The notes under the pieces were generated by a model. The model was given only the letters and a program-made list of their open reading frames with translations. It was not told the origin of the DNA and did no database searches. Below, one piece after another: positions 22,965-34,252 of a stretch of DNA of 64,000 nt. The stretch is from Pyrenula massariospora (lineage: Eukaryota > Ascomycota > Eurotiomycetes > Pyrenulales > Pyrenulaceae), in assembly GCA_021030905.1 (NCBI GenBank), contig JAGFMI010000007.1, positions 1,387,854 through 1,451,853 on the forward strand, given 5' to 3'. Numbering within the stretch: the first letter of the stretch is position 1; each line of letters starts with the position of its first letter. A program made the position numbers and the translations under genes.

Positions 22965-24065
22965 ATGGCCCTCGACGCGATCCCCCTTCCAGATGGCATC
23001 ACCTCCAGACAGGTCGACACCTCCCCACACAGCCTATCTTTTCACCTGCTAGAATCTGGCCATGCCAGTCAACCCCTGATCGTTCTCCTACACGGGTTCC
23101 CCGAGTTGGCCTACAGTTGGCGAAAATGTATGCCGCTTCTTGCGCGGAGAGGATATCATGTCATTGCTCCCGACCAGCGCGGCTACGGAAGAACCACGGG
23201 CTGGGATGACCGCGATTTTGAAAAGGTAAATCTTCAAGACTTCTCCCCACTGAAGCTAGTGAAGGATATCGTCGTACTCGTTCATGCCTTGGGTTACACT
23301 AAGGTCAAATGCCTCGTGGGTCACGATTTTGGAGCCGTGGCGGCCGCTCTCTGTGCTGTCGCTCGACCGGATATGTTTGAGAACCTTGTGTTGATGTCCC
23401 ACCCCTTTAAAGGAATCCCTATCATGCCGAAGAGTTCCCTTGACATCCAGTCAGAGCTCGCTACTGTTGGCCGAAAACATTATAAATGGTACTACTCGAC
23501 CAAGGAAGCCAATGAGGATATGAGTGGTGACGGACTGCAGCATTTCCTGCGCGGGTACTTTCATCTCAAGAGTGCAGATTGGAGGGGCAACAACCCTCAC
23601 TCACTCGAAGCATGGAGTGCCGCCGAACTGGCTAAGATGCCTCGCTACTACATTATGGACAAAGACGACGGCATGAGACAGTCAGTTGCGAAAGACATGG
23701 CTGGCGATGACATTGGGACGATTTCCGTCGAATGTAAGTGGCTGACAAATGACGAGCTTGATGTCTATGTCCAGGAATGGGCACGTAGTGGGTTCCAAGG
23801 TGGGTTGAACTGGTACCGGGTCCAGACCGAACCAGCAAAGCAGCGCGACGTTGCTTTGCTCGCTGGCAAAAAGGTTGAAGTGCCTTGCATTTTTGTGAGC
23901 GGCCAAAGGGACTGGGGAACGTACCAGGAACCCGGCGTTGTCGAGAAGATGGGAGAGGTCTGTACAAAGTTTCGAGGAGTGAAGATTGTTGAGGGCGCAG
24001 GTCACTGGCTGCCGCAGGAGAAGCCGGAAGAGGCCGTCAAGTGTATCTTTGATTTGATCAGCTAG
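22965..24065 (+). CDS. Alpha/beta hydrolase, soluble epoxide hydrolase type
   Basis: Intronless 366-residue enzyme of the epoxide hydrolase/haloalkane dehalogenase branch of alpha/beta hydrolases. The oxyanion motif HGFPE, the following DQRGYGRT, and the nucleophile elbow GHDFGA (Asp nucleophile, as in epoxide hydrolases rather than Ser as in esterases) are all present. The acid is likely near VSGQRDWGTYQEPG, and the base is the His in GAGHWLPQEKPEE close to the C-terminus. A helical cap with Trp/Tyr-rich residues (about 170-270) follows the nucleophile, where lid tyrosines would sit. No signal peptide, so cytosolic or peroxisomal. It hydrolyses epoxides to diols in related enzymes; the natural substrate here is unknown. 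Confidence 0.87.
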   Translation: MALDAIPLPDGITSRQVDTSPHSLSFHLLESGHASQPLIVLLHGFPELAYSWRKCMPLLARRGYHVIAPDQRGYGRTTGWDDRDFEKVNLQDFSPLKLVKDIVVLVHALGYTKVKCLVGHDFGAVAAALCAVARPDMFENLVLMSHPFKGIPIMPKSSLDIQSELATVGRKHYKWYYSTKEANEDMSGDGLQHFLRGYFHLKSADWRGNNPHSLEAWSAAELAKMPRYYIMDKDDGMRQSVAKDMAGDDIGTISVECKWLTNDELDVYVQEWARSGFQGGLNWYRVQTEPAKQRDVALLAGKKVEVPCIFVSGQRDWGTYQEPGVVEKMGEVCTKFRGVKIVEGAGHWLPQEKPEEAVKCIFDLIS

Positions 24066-24523
24066 ATATACGGGTTCACTGTAGTCTCCATGTATACCGT
24101 ATACAATCAGGGTGTCCCGCGTCGTCGTCCACACCAGCCTGAGCTTTTCTTGCCGCGGGCTCTTCGATGGCCCTTCCCAGGACCACCGCTATGCACACTG
24201 CGAATGTGTTGCGGCGAGGAGCGGCGAGAGTTCCGCGTCGATTAGCATGTTTTTGCGATGCATCGTCAGGTTCGAACGAATGAGAGACCGGGCATGCTGG
24301 CGATTCGCTAGAGTTCACCCAAACCGCGGCCAGAAGGGGGCAACCCGGGCGTCTCCGGCGGCCCTTCCATTGCACGAGCCCCGCGTCATTTTTTCCCCTG
24401 CCCCGCCACAGAGAATCTACTCACTGCATCGTCTTTCGACTGCAACGACACCGGCAGTCGTCCTACACAACTGTCCCCCCAAACTTACTTCCAATCAATA
24501 TTGAATCTATCTTTTAATTCACC
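24066..24523. other. Transaldolase promoter region
   Basis: Between the hydrolase stop and the transaldolase start. Pyrimidine-rich stretches precede the ATG at 24524, as is common in strongly expressed fungal genes. No gene is seen. Confidence 0.55.
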
Positions 24524-25748
24524 ATGACGTCCTCTCTCGACCAGCTCAAGGAAACCGGCACTGTGAGTTGACTGCCCCTTGCCTTCGTCAGATGCTAATT
24601 AACTCCTTTCGAAAGACTGTTGTCTGTGATTCTGGTAAGCGAAACCCATCTGTTCCCATGCTGGCTTGGTTGACACTACGTCAGGTGATTTTGCCAGTAC
24701 GTGATCTCTCTTGAGCCATATCGATTCCTTGAATTCATAGCTATCCAGCGATCTCGAAATACAAGCCCCAAGATGCTACAACCAACCCCTCTCTCATTCT
24801 CGTCGCGTCGAAGAAGCCGGAATATGCAAAGCTGATGGATGTCGCCATCGAGTATGGAAAATCACACGTAAGTTGGGCTTCTGAAGAATCGTGAGATCGA
24901 ATTAATGCGGTGGCAGGCTTCCGGTATCGATGCTCAAGTAGATGCCGCCCTCGATCGTCTCCTCGTCGAGTTCGGGAAGGAGATTCTTAATATTGTACCC
25001 GGAAAGGTCTCGACGGAAGTTGATGCTCGCTATTCATTCGACACGAAGGCCTCAATCGACAAGGCTCTGCACATCATCGACGTATGTTCGGCGGCTTTTT
25101 GGAAGGTTATGCTAACGAGCACAGCTCTACAAATCAATTGGCATCCCCAAAGAACGGATCCTGATCAAGATCGCTTCGACATATGAGGGAATCAAAGCGG
25201 CTGAAGTCTTGCAGTCCAAGCATGGCATCAACTGCAACTTGACACTCATGTTCTCCCTTGTGCAAGCCATTGCTGGTGCCGAAGCTGGTGCATATCTCAT
25301 TTCACCCTTTGTCGGGCGGATCCTCGACTGGTACAAGGCAGCAATGAAGAAGGATTTCTCCGCGACGGAGGACCCCGGCGTCAAGAGTGTTGAGGCTATA
25401 TTCAATTATTACAAAAAGTTCGGCTACAAGACGATTGTGATGGGTGCTTCCTTCCGGAACGTAGGCGAGATTACCGAGCTTGCAGGCTGCGATTATCTCA
25501 CCATCTCGCCCAATCTCCTTGAAGATCTCTACAACTCCAAGGACAAGGTACCCAAGAAGCTCGACTCATCGACCGCCGGCTCTTTGGATATTCCCAAGCG
25601 CAGCTACATCAACGACGAAGCCTTGTTCCGGTTCGATTTCAATGAAGAGCAGATGGCGGTGGAAAAACTGCGGGAAGGCATTTCCAAATTCGCGGCCGAT
25701 GCTGTGACGCTGAAGGGGATACTCAAGGAAAAGATCCAAAAATCTTAG
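24524..25748 (+). CDS. TAL1: Transaldolase
   Basis: Cytosolic pentose-phosphate enzyme moving a dihydroxyacetone unit from sedoheptulose-7-phosphate to glyceraldehyde-3-phosphate. Six exons: 24524-24562, 24616-24634, 24685-24696 (a 12-base microexon), 24749-24867, 24917-25081 and 25125-25748; five introns of 43-53 bases, all phases consistent, total 325 residues as in other fungi. Landmarks: [13 protein letters not shown] start, [13 protein letters not shown], the Schiff-base lysine in [13 protein letters not shown], and the late [10 protein letters not shown] / GCDYLTISP motifs. The crowding of small exons at the 5' end suits a highly expressed gene. It lies directly upstream of sod1, same strand, 396 bases apart. 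Confidence 0.95.
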
Positions 25749-26144
25749 GCTTGTAGCCATCACGAGATGTTGCAGGAGGGACATGGCTTGAAATCAGACG
25801 CTTCCTTGCACCGGTGTAATTCTACAGCTTCCCACACGCCAAGAAATAGCTACAATGACAATTTCCTCCAATGCCCGTAGTCTGAAGATGTGCTTCACAG
25901 CTTCCACGTCCATTCGGCATGGAGTTTAGAAAATCGCCGTCCGCGGGGTTGAGGGATTCGGCGGATATCAAGCTTGCGTCATTGGAACCCGTCAACCCCA
26001 CCATCCGTAGGTGAAGACTGCTTGATGAGAAATCTCTCAGACAACTCTTCCGCAGACTCACATCACCGCTACTCCCCAGAGACATAACTCTCCTCAAGTC
26101 CAGACCCTTCAGCTGAATCAGAAAGCGTTACCAACACCGCCACC
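25749..26144. other. Intergenic, transaldolase to sod1
   Basis: Tandem spacer that should hold the transaldolase 3' UTR and the sod1 promoter. No gene is seen; the sod1 start lies in a CCACCATGG-like context. Confidence 0.6.
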
Positions 26145-26911
26145 ATGGTCAAAGCTGGTTAGTATATCGAGCAAGCCACTCTTGTCGTCGTCTGTCACCG
26201 CCGCTGAGCAAGTTTCCACCGCCTGCTTCTAATTGGGCGTTCCCATCTAGTCCTCGTGTCTCTCTTGATGAAATCTGCGTGAACAAGCTAATCTGCTCAC
26301 CTAGTCGCCGTCGTCTCCGGAGACTCTAATATCAAGGGAACCATCCATTTCGAACAAACTTCCCAGTCTTCCGCTACCACTGTCTCGTGGAACATAACCG
26401 GTCACGATCCCAACGCTGAGAGAGCTTTCCATGTCCATGCCTTTGGCGACAACACGAATGGTTGCACCTCTGCTGGCCCGCATTGTACGCTATTTTCGCC
26501 TCGCAAAGGCTCTGAAGACTGACATGGAAATCCAGTCAACCCATTCTCCAAGAATCACGGAGCTCCAGGGGACGACGACCGTCATGTCGGGGACTTGGGT
26601 AACTTCAAGACAGACGGCCAGGGCAATGCCACTGGCTCAAAGTCTGATCCGTTAATCAAGTTAATCGGCGAGCAAAGCATTCTCGGGGTATGGTCAAAAC
26701 ATCACCGACCTCACTACGCAGCTAACGCTTGGCAGCGCACTCTCGTCATTCACGCGGGCACTGATGACCTTGGCAAGGGAGGGAATGAGGAGTCCAAAAA
26801 GACAGGAAATGCCGGGGCCCGTCCTGCTTGTGGTAGGTCTCTCAAGTCGAATTGCAGGAATTTTTGCTGATCCATTATGTAGGAGTCATCGGTATAGCAA
26901 ATGTGTCATAA
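26145..26911 (+). CDS. SOD1: Cu/Zn superoxide dismutase
   Basis: Dismutates superoxide to hydrogen peroxide and oxygen in cytosol and intermembrane space. Five exons assembled by hand: 26145-26157, 26305-26484, 26536-26687, 26736-26832 and 26883-26911; introns of 147, 51, 48 and 50 bases, phases all fit, 156 residues. Copper ligands His47, His49, His64 (bridging) and His121, zinc ligands His72, His81 and Asp84, the disulfide pair Cys58/Cys147 and the gate Arg144 are all present, so it should be active. The first intron is unusually long and follows only 13 coding bases. One odd residue: Ala50 right after the His-Val-His pair, where Glu or Gln is usual. No signal peptide, so not a secreted form. 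Confidence 0.94.
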
Positions 26912-27477
26912 AGTCCGGCACTTAGCATAAGCTTCGCTGGCTAGAAGCGACCGAGTTCAAAAAAGTGACTTGATGAGGTGATCGTTCAGGGCAAGGTTCT
27001 ATAATGCGTACTCTACTAGATAGTGGAAAATGCATTTTAGCACCGTATCGAATGCCTAAACACTGTCGTGTATACATCCTGCCACTTATTACTCCTCTTA
27101 GAAGAATCTTCCGTAATGCCTTTAGATGAGAAAATGGTGAGCATGCCGTGCTCCTGAGACGGGCTCGAAAGCATCGTCCGCCAAAACTCTCACCTTGCGA
27201 AAATTAATCTTGTTACAAATGCTCTGAGATGAGTTTCTGATGTTATATTACCAACGGTCTTTGGTGTTTCTTCGCTGTATTTTAAAATTGATATAGCACT
27301 TCGATAACAGACGCCGTCTTAAACATGTAGAAAACGACGTTTGGGGTTACGCCGACTTGACTAATCTAATTGCAAATAATCTGAGAAGGTTTCTTTATTT
27401 GACTCTGCCTATTAAGCCTGACATATTTCTTTGCTGTGTCTTTTGGCTTTCTACGTTCGTTGTCTGATAGTTACATC
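26912..27477. other. Intergenic between convergent genes
   Basis: Lies between the sod1 stop and the Tudor-SN stop; moderately AT-rich. Only 3' UTR sequence is expected. Confidence 0.6.
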
Positions 27478-30174
27478 TCAATCATCTCCTGTGATGTCTC
27501 CATATTCCCACATTCCTCGATGATACTTAGATGCTTCTTTCTCTAGCTCCCTCAAAATCTCCAACGTCCTGCCTCCCGCCTTCTCCCAGGCTTTCAATTT
27601 CCTCGGTACCATTGCGAATCCTTCTCGGATGACCTCCGCGTTGATGCTTCTCTCGGTCTTAAACCCAGAGTTCGCTTTCGTGTCTACTAATGTGACATAC
27701 ATCGTTCCGTCTGAAGAAACAAAGTCAACATTGGCTACCAGCTGTCTGCCATCCGTCTGTTCACCAATAAAGCCAATCGCTTCGGACAAATATTGTGGGG
27801 CCATGGGTAGTTGGACATACGAGAGCAAGGCATCACTAGCTTGCGCCTTCAATTTCTGGGTGGAAAATTGGGGCTGAGAAAGGGGCCGAAGTCGACTCCA
27901 TGGGATGAGCTCTGAGTTGCCATAGTCAAGGTACAAGATTTCTGCCTTCTTCGCCTCCCGATCAACTCTGCGCACCCGAGCTCGATACCATTCATTATCC
28001 AGCGAGAATTTGGCCGCCACGATTTCTCCGGCCTTTGGTGGTCCGGACAGCGGTTGGTCATTGACTTTGTTGACATGGAACGCTTTGAATGCGCTCATCA
28101 TTTCTGTAAGGGCAGTTGTTCCTTGACCAACCACTTGAATTTTGAGCTTGCCTGTGTCATCGATATGTGTAACTATGACATCTTTGTACTCCGTTCGGGG
28201 TTGAGCTATACTGTCCCCATTCTCTGCCGCATTTATCGTTCCGTTAACGATAGCCTCCTCTTCAAGGGCGTCCTTGCTAGGGTCCCAGTCATGCCACATG
28301 CCTCTTCTGCTCTCCTTCGCCTTTTTCTCGGCCGTGAAGAGTTCATTGCTATGGCCAGACTGTTCCGCAGAATAAGCATGTACCTCTGCAAGTCCTTCCT
28401 CCACAAGTGCTCGAGCGAAGTTTTCCCTCCCAACATACATAGTACCAATGAAGCCGCCAACTTTGTCCGTGTTCTCCACGTCGATTTCAACATCTCGTTG
28501 CATGCATCGTCGATTTGCGAAATCGTGTGCCTCTTGACCAAATGGTTCAGATGCCTCTCCTTGATTTCGAGCCGAGCGAGGCGCACGAATACCAGAAAGC
28601 ACAAATGTGAGCCTAGCATTATCTCGTGGAACCAGAAGTGTAAATCGAGAACCGGATTTTACATAGTCCACCACAGCAGGAACTTTCTTCTGCCTCTGTA
28701 GAACAGAAGCCTCCATCTTCGCTTTTTGCAAACTCTCAGAGTAGTCTTGATAGCCTTTTGTAGCCGGTGGCTTGGATGCCCACATTCCTTTTCCCTCCTT
28801 CTGCGCACTCTCTTCACCTAGGAGTAAAGTATCGTACTCCGACGACCGGTCATCATCGTCTCGTCGGTGTCTGATTACGGAAGCATATCCTGCCTCGACT
28901 AGAGCTAGGGCGACGTTCTTGTCATTATGCGAGACCGTGGCGACCTCCCGTTCTTCGTACCCTTCCGATGCAGGTTTCTTACCATCCACAGACACCTTCA
29001 CATGCTTTCCAATTAGTCTTTTTCGGAGGTATTCTTTTGCATCGGCTGAAAAGGGAGATTGTTTTGGATCTGTAGGCTTCGGCTGCCTGATGCTACTGAG
29101 GGAGATCTTCTTTTCCTGTCCAGCCCGTGTGCGGACGAATATTGTGTCAGCGTTCATGACACGGGAGACAGTATAGTCAGTATCGCCAGCGCCTTTAGGT
29201 CGTGCCGCATGTGCTGCAAACAGGGCACGTTTTGAATCTTTGGCTGCCTTCTCAGCCTTTCGAAATTCAGCCATTTCACTTCCCAGCATTGTCACATGCT
29301 GGTCGTTGCATCGAGCGAGGCCAGCCTCTAGGAGGAACTTTGCGATGTTTCCTCTGGGATGTATGACGTTGGCAACAAGCTGATTTTGCGGTGTTACGCC
29401 GTATAATTGGATCGTGCATTTGCGCTGGTTCAGCCTCTCCTCCACAAACTGGTGAGCCTCCTGGCCAAATGGCTCGGCTTGGGTTTCAGTGCCATCCGCA
29501 ATGGCTCTTTTTGTTGAGGGGGCGCGGATTCCGGCCAACACAAGCATGGTCTGGACGTGCTTGGTTGGAGTCAATATGAGACGAGCAATCACCCGGTCCC
29601 CCGTGAGAACTCGCTCCACAATCGCGTTTATCTTAGTACCTTTTTGTTCATCAACGAGTGCTTTAGGGTCTGGAACCTCGTAAACTGTTTCAAGCTTTCC
29701 ACCCGACGTCGCCCACAAGCCTTTAGAAGAAGTCTTTGCCTTGCTCTCAAGATCCCGCAACCTCTCCAGGTACGCAAGTACGTCTTCAGCTGAGTCCCTC
29801 TTGCCAGCTTCATCACGTATCTTTGCCCAACCTTCTTCAACTACGGCCTCTGGGAGCTCCACTCCATTAGATAGCTTTGCCCTGCCATATTCGCGCTTCG
29901 TGGTGGGGACGGTGTAGAGGACTTCGCAGGAGATCAGTTTGCCGACGAGGAGCTCCCGCAGATATTCTCGGGATTGAAAGGCAAACGGCTAGATGCATGG
30001 TCAGAGGCCTTCTTGCATGTGGTGCAACGGAGTACGCACCTCGTCACCTTCCCGCTTCAGGCGAGGTGCGGAGATGTAAGCCAGACTCAAAGTCCTCTCA
30101 AGACCCCGTGGATTTACGAGAACTAGAGTGTCTCCGGAGAGCACACTTTTCACCTTGGCCTGAAACTGGGACAT
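27478..30174 (-). CDS. SND1: Tudor staphylococcal nuclease-like protein (SND1/Tudor-SN)
   Basis: RNA-binding protein of stress granules and RNA processing. Exon 1 (30040-30174, MSQFQAKVKSVLSGDTL) joins exon 2 (27478-29988) over a 51-base intron, phase 0, giving 881 residues, the standard size. Order: four SN-like (OB-fold) repeats over about residues 1-640, each with a GDT/ADT-like strand and IRAP-type turn (YISAPRL, GIRAPST, SIRQPKP, GIRAPRS) and an EPFGQEAH helix in two of them; then a Tudor domain (about 700-760) with DNEWYRARVRRVD and YLDYGNSE; then a partial fifth SN repeat to the end. The aromatic cage residues (W/Y, Y, DYGN) expected for methyl-arginine binding are visible. As in the family, complete staphylococcal nuclease active sites are not evident. 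Confidence 0.93.
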
Positions 30175-30938
30175 GTTGGACAGAAAGAGACAGACGACGT
30201 GCAAGAAAACCCCAAAGACGGAAAGGAGACCTACACGCCAGTGGTCAATATTTGGTGAGTTTATAACAGTGTGGCCTCGAGATGTGGGGTTGACTCGGCC
30301 AGCAGTAGTGTGCGTTGTCTAGCAAGGGTCGCGTGCTCTGCAGGCGACGTCTTTTTACATCTCTAGCTACTGAGATGGCGAGAAGCTGTGCTCAGCTGAG
30401 GCGAGTAACATCAAGTAGTGACCATATGAGAATCCACGCCCTCCTTACAGGGATTGACTGGATCATGTTCTGGGTCTAAAGACATTTCTGCATGGAGAAG
30501 TTGAGACGAAATGGCTTTTTGTTAACGTTATCTCCAAGGCGGGGTAACTGATAGTCCCCCTAATGAGATGGCCGTGGAGCAGGCTATATAAATCCTCAAC
30601 TTTAGATAACACTGACAAGGTCTCGTCGAAATGGTCTCCTCCAGCCTCCTTTGGGTGACAGCGACCTCCTCTTTAGCATTTAAGAATGTGAACACCAGTG
30701 TGAAGATCCTAAGCTATCGAAACTATAAGAATATTTGGAATCTCCTTGAAAAGGCACTTGTCAATCCTATGGTTTCAACGTAAAGGTAGAGCATTCAACG
30801 TTTAAACATTGGGCATCATTGAGGCACTCTTAGAAATCTCTACTAAGAAGCCGTGGTAAACCATTCATCTCACAAACATATGCCAAAACTTGGATGCAAG
30901 AGATACAAGTGAGTGCCTAGGGAAAAGCCATCTTCAAT
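30175..30938. other. Divergent intergenic region, Tudor-SN / isochorismatase-like
   Basis: Holds the Tudor-SN promoter on the minus side and the upstream region of the isochorismatase-like gene on the plus side. A TATATAAA box lies at 30585-30592. No gene is seen. Confidence 0.55.
30585..30592 (+). promoter_or_regulatory. Candidate TATA box
   Basis: TATATAAA about 350 bases before the isochorismatase-like ATG, read on the plus strand. The distance would imply a long leader, so the assignment is tentative. Confidence 0.25.
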
Positions 30939-31919
30939 ATGGACAACGCGAAGATAGAGCACAGGAAAGCGGTGATCGGAAACTCGAAAACATTTTGGCT
31001 GCATTCCACAGCAAGCGGTTTCGATCTGACACATCCTGCAACTCCCACGAGTCCCCCAATCAAGCCCCGGGTCAAGTTTTCGACAACTACGGCAGATGTG
31101 ACAGTCGATCCAGAGAAGACAGCCTTGGTGATCATTGACATGCAGAATTTTTTCCTTTCGCCATCACTGGGCCGACCAAAGGATAGCAAAGGTCTCAAGG
31201 CTGCAGGGAACCTCCTAGAGCATGCCATACCAGCAGCGAGAAAGGCTGGGATCCGTATAATATGGCTCAACTGGGGATTGACAGACGAAGAAATTGTGGA
31301 GATGCCGCCGGCGACTCTACGTGCATTTGGGTTTGAGACCGTGCCGGCTGACGCTGGTAGCTTTGATGTTGACAAGAAGGTGGCAATCGATGATCACGGC
31401 ATCAACCAGGGGGCTGAAGAGATTGCGAAGATCCCAAAGACAGAACAAGGCAAAGACGCACGCATATATCGAGGAATCGGTACCCAGATTGGCAAAGTAG
31501 AAAAGGAAGATCGAAGTATCGCGGAGGCTGGTCGTTTGCTAGTCCGAGACTAGTGGAATACCGCATTACCGCCAGCACTTGAGGCCGAATACAAAAAAGG
31601 CCTCAACGCAGACCCAGCAGACGTGTGGATTCATAAGAACAGAATGAGTGGCCTATGGGGAGCGAAGACTCTCTGCACGGAATATCTGGAGAAAGAAGGA
31701 CTCCGCACTCTCATCTTTAGCGGTGTCAACACGGACCAATGTGTTGGGGGTAGTTTGCAGGATGCCTTTACCAAGGGCTATGACTGTATTCTCTTGAGCG
31801 ACGGAGCCGCAACAACGAGCCCGGCGAGTAGCCAAGAAAGCATCGAATTCAATTGCGCAAAGACCTGGGGGTTTCTGATGAGCTGCAAGGAGATGGCCAA
31901 CGGGGTAGAGGAAATGTAG
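30939..31919 (+). pseudogene. Isochorismatase-family hydrolase interrupted by an in-frame TAG
   Basis: One frame of 327 codons, broken once by TAG at 31551-31553 and otherwise open with family-like sequence on both sides. Cysteine-hydrolase landmarks: the Asp nucleophile helper in ALVIIDMQNFF (before the stop), then the Lys in WIHKNRMSGL and the catalytic Cys in FSGVNTDQCVGGSLQDA (after it). A product ending at the TAG (204 residues) would keep the Asp but lack Lys and Cys, so it should be inactive. Homologues run through this point with a Trp-Asn pair as seen after the stop, so an intron that removes it is unlikely; no donor/acceptor pair does so without deleting conserved sequence. It may be a real null allele, a base-call error, or stop read-through. 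Intact members hydrolyse isochorismate, nicotinamide or similar amides. Confidence 0.8.
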
Positions 31920-32559
31920 GCAAGCGGATCAGATGAGAAGAAAGATAGCAGCGGCGTCCTTCACTGGGCCGGTAGCTCGACGTCCACTCAATCTGGCTTT
32001 CATAGGAGCCTCTCGCCGATGAAGGCCCGTAGCGACGTGATATGAGGATTAGAGGAGACTGAAGAGAACTTTGGTTGGTGTTGTAGAGACGGAGACATTA
32101 AGCTCCGTGAGCCGAGGAGGAAGTTTTCAGGTTGACCACCGTCGCGTATTGTGAGGCCCGTGGCCGAGTTGACAGCTCCTCGATCAACAGTACCGAGAAA
32201 GGTCTTCTATCAGAAGGCCTGGGTCTTCTTTGTAGACACGTCGGTCGGGTGATCAGAAACCGCCTCTTGGGAGGTTGGGCGAAGGATTCGGTCAGCACTG
32301 GCAGGAGAGTCTGTCGGATCAGGAACCTCGCCCGCTGTGCAACTTACTGAAGGCATATCCTCCTGCACCTCATCCTCGTATTGTCCTCTCACAACATCAG
32401 AGCGGTGCAACTGTGCCAGAGCTCGCATTGCGCTACAACTGGCATCTACGTCAACATCGATTTTGCTAGCCGCTGATCTCCGGTGCGGGAGGCTCAGGGT
32501 CTCCAGCATACCGTTCGCTAGGAAGCCTTGGTCCTGAGGCAGACCTTGTACGCAGGAAA
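31920..32559. other. Intergenic, isochorismatase-like to Sec14-like gene
   Basis: Same-strand spacer with no convincing gene; it should carry the Sec14-like promoter and leader. Confidence 0.55.
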
Positions 32560-34252
32560 ATGGGCTCTTTGCTCAGGACTTGGACAGGGCAATCCGGAAA
32601 ATCACACCATTCACACCAGTCTCCCCAGACGCCGACCCAGCAATCGACCCAAGATCCGCTCCAAAAAGTCGCCAGCTCCGCAAGTACCACCGATCCATGG
32701 GCTGGTCACCTCAACCACCTCTCCGAGGCGCAGGAGAAAGCGCTGGGACAATTCAAGTCCGTTCTTTACGATCAAGACCTCTATCAGCCTGTTGTTGAGG
32801 GAGGCGGCGCAAGCCATGATGATGCGACCCTTTTGTCTGCAAAATGTATCATCCTGTGCACATCAAGATACTGACAGCCTCTAGGCGATTTCTACGTGCC
32901 CGCAAATTCGACGTAAATGCAGCGCTGGGGCAATTCAAAGATACGGAAAAATGGCGGACAACGAACAACATCAGGGCCCTGTATGAAAGCTTCGACGTGG
33001 ACTTCTACGAAAAGGCACGGACCATGGTCAGTCTCCAGGCTGGTTCCGCCTCGCCCTGTTTCTAATTATTGAGATAGTATCCGCAATGGACTGGCAGGAG
33101 AGACCGACGCGGCATTCCTTTATATGTCTATGCCATCAAGCACCTCGATAGCAAGAATGTCGGTACCTACACCAAAGACTCGGCCAAAATGAAGGCTCAG
33201 TCCAAGACTCACTCCACGTCCAAAGTCTCTTCGAAGATGCTTCCGCTGTTCGCTTTGTACGAAAACATGCTGCATTTTGTCCTTCCACTCTGCGACACTT
33301 TTGAAAGGTCAAATCCAGAGTGTCCAGCAACAAATTGCACCAACATTGTGGATATCTCGCAAGTGGGCTTGAAGCAGTTTTGGAATCTGAAGGGCCATAT
33401 GCAGGAGGCGAGCACATTGGCTACCGCGCATTACCCCGAGACGCTTGATAGGATATTCGTAGGTGTCCGAACCTCGATTAGTATCGGCACTAACATTGCT
33501 AGATAATTGGCGCACCATCCTTCTTTCCCACAGTCTGGGGATGGATTAAACGGTGGTTCGATCCTGTCACCGTGTCAAAGATCTTTATCCTAGCGCCGCA
33601 CGAAGTGAAGTCGACGTTAGAAAAGTACATCGAGCCAGGAAATATCCCAAAAGCGTACGGAGGGGAACTGGATTGGTATTTTGGAGAGCTACCGAATCTC
33701 GATGCTGCTGCTGCCGACCAGTGCAACAGGGATGGGAAAAGCTGGGTACTGGGGCCTGTACTCTGGGAGGATAATCAGAGGATCCCTGTTGGTACCGTCA
33801 ACGGAAAACCGAGGCGACCTGCTCCGGCAGCTGAGCCAACCAAAGACATGAATGTGCAAGTCAATGGTACTCTCACCGCAAGTGCAGGGACTGTTCCTGA
33901 AGATGTGGAATCTGCGAAATCTATAGAGAAGCTCACGGATGTATCCGCAACGACGAAGACGCCCGCTCAACATTCGTCGGCCGCAGCGCCATCAATCCTA
34001 GAACCATCGACCAATCCATCTATATCATTAGTGCAAAATTCCGTTCCTGCTCCTGAAGTTTCGAAACCGAAAGGAGGTGGGCCGGACTTGCATCTCCCAC
34101 CCAAACCAGGTGTCGATTCCTTGGCACATGCAGCGACGGAAGATGTAATGAATGGCGTGGATGAAGGGACCGATGGTGTCTCGAAACCAACAGTCGAGCG
34201 GTTCGAGACCGCTGCCGAATCTCTCCCACAGGTAAACGGAGTTGCGGCGTAG
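32560..34252 (+). CDS. Sec14-like phosphatidylinositol/phosphatidylcholine transfer protein (CRAL-TRIO)
   Basis: Lipid-transfer protein linking phospholipid metabolism to Golgi/membrane signalling. Four exons: 32560-32834, 32885-33026, 33078-33458 and 33503-34252, with introns of 44-51 bases and fitting phases, giving 515 residues. A Ser/Gln-rich leader (1-60) is followed by the CRAL-TRIO N-terminal helices with LLRFLRARKFDVNAAL, then the CRAL-TRIO lipid-binding fold (YPQWTGRRDRRGIPLYVY; TNIVDISQVGLKQFW; HYPETLDRIFIIGAPSFFPTVWGWIKRW; LDWYFGELPNLD). The last about 170 residues are a disordered, Pro/Ser/Glu-rich tail absent from yeast Sec14 (about 300 residues) but common in filamentous fungal paralogues. 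Which lipids it carries cannot be told. Confidence 0.92.
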
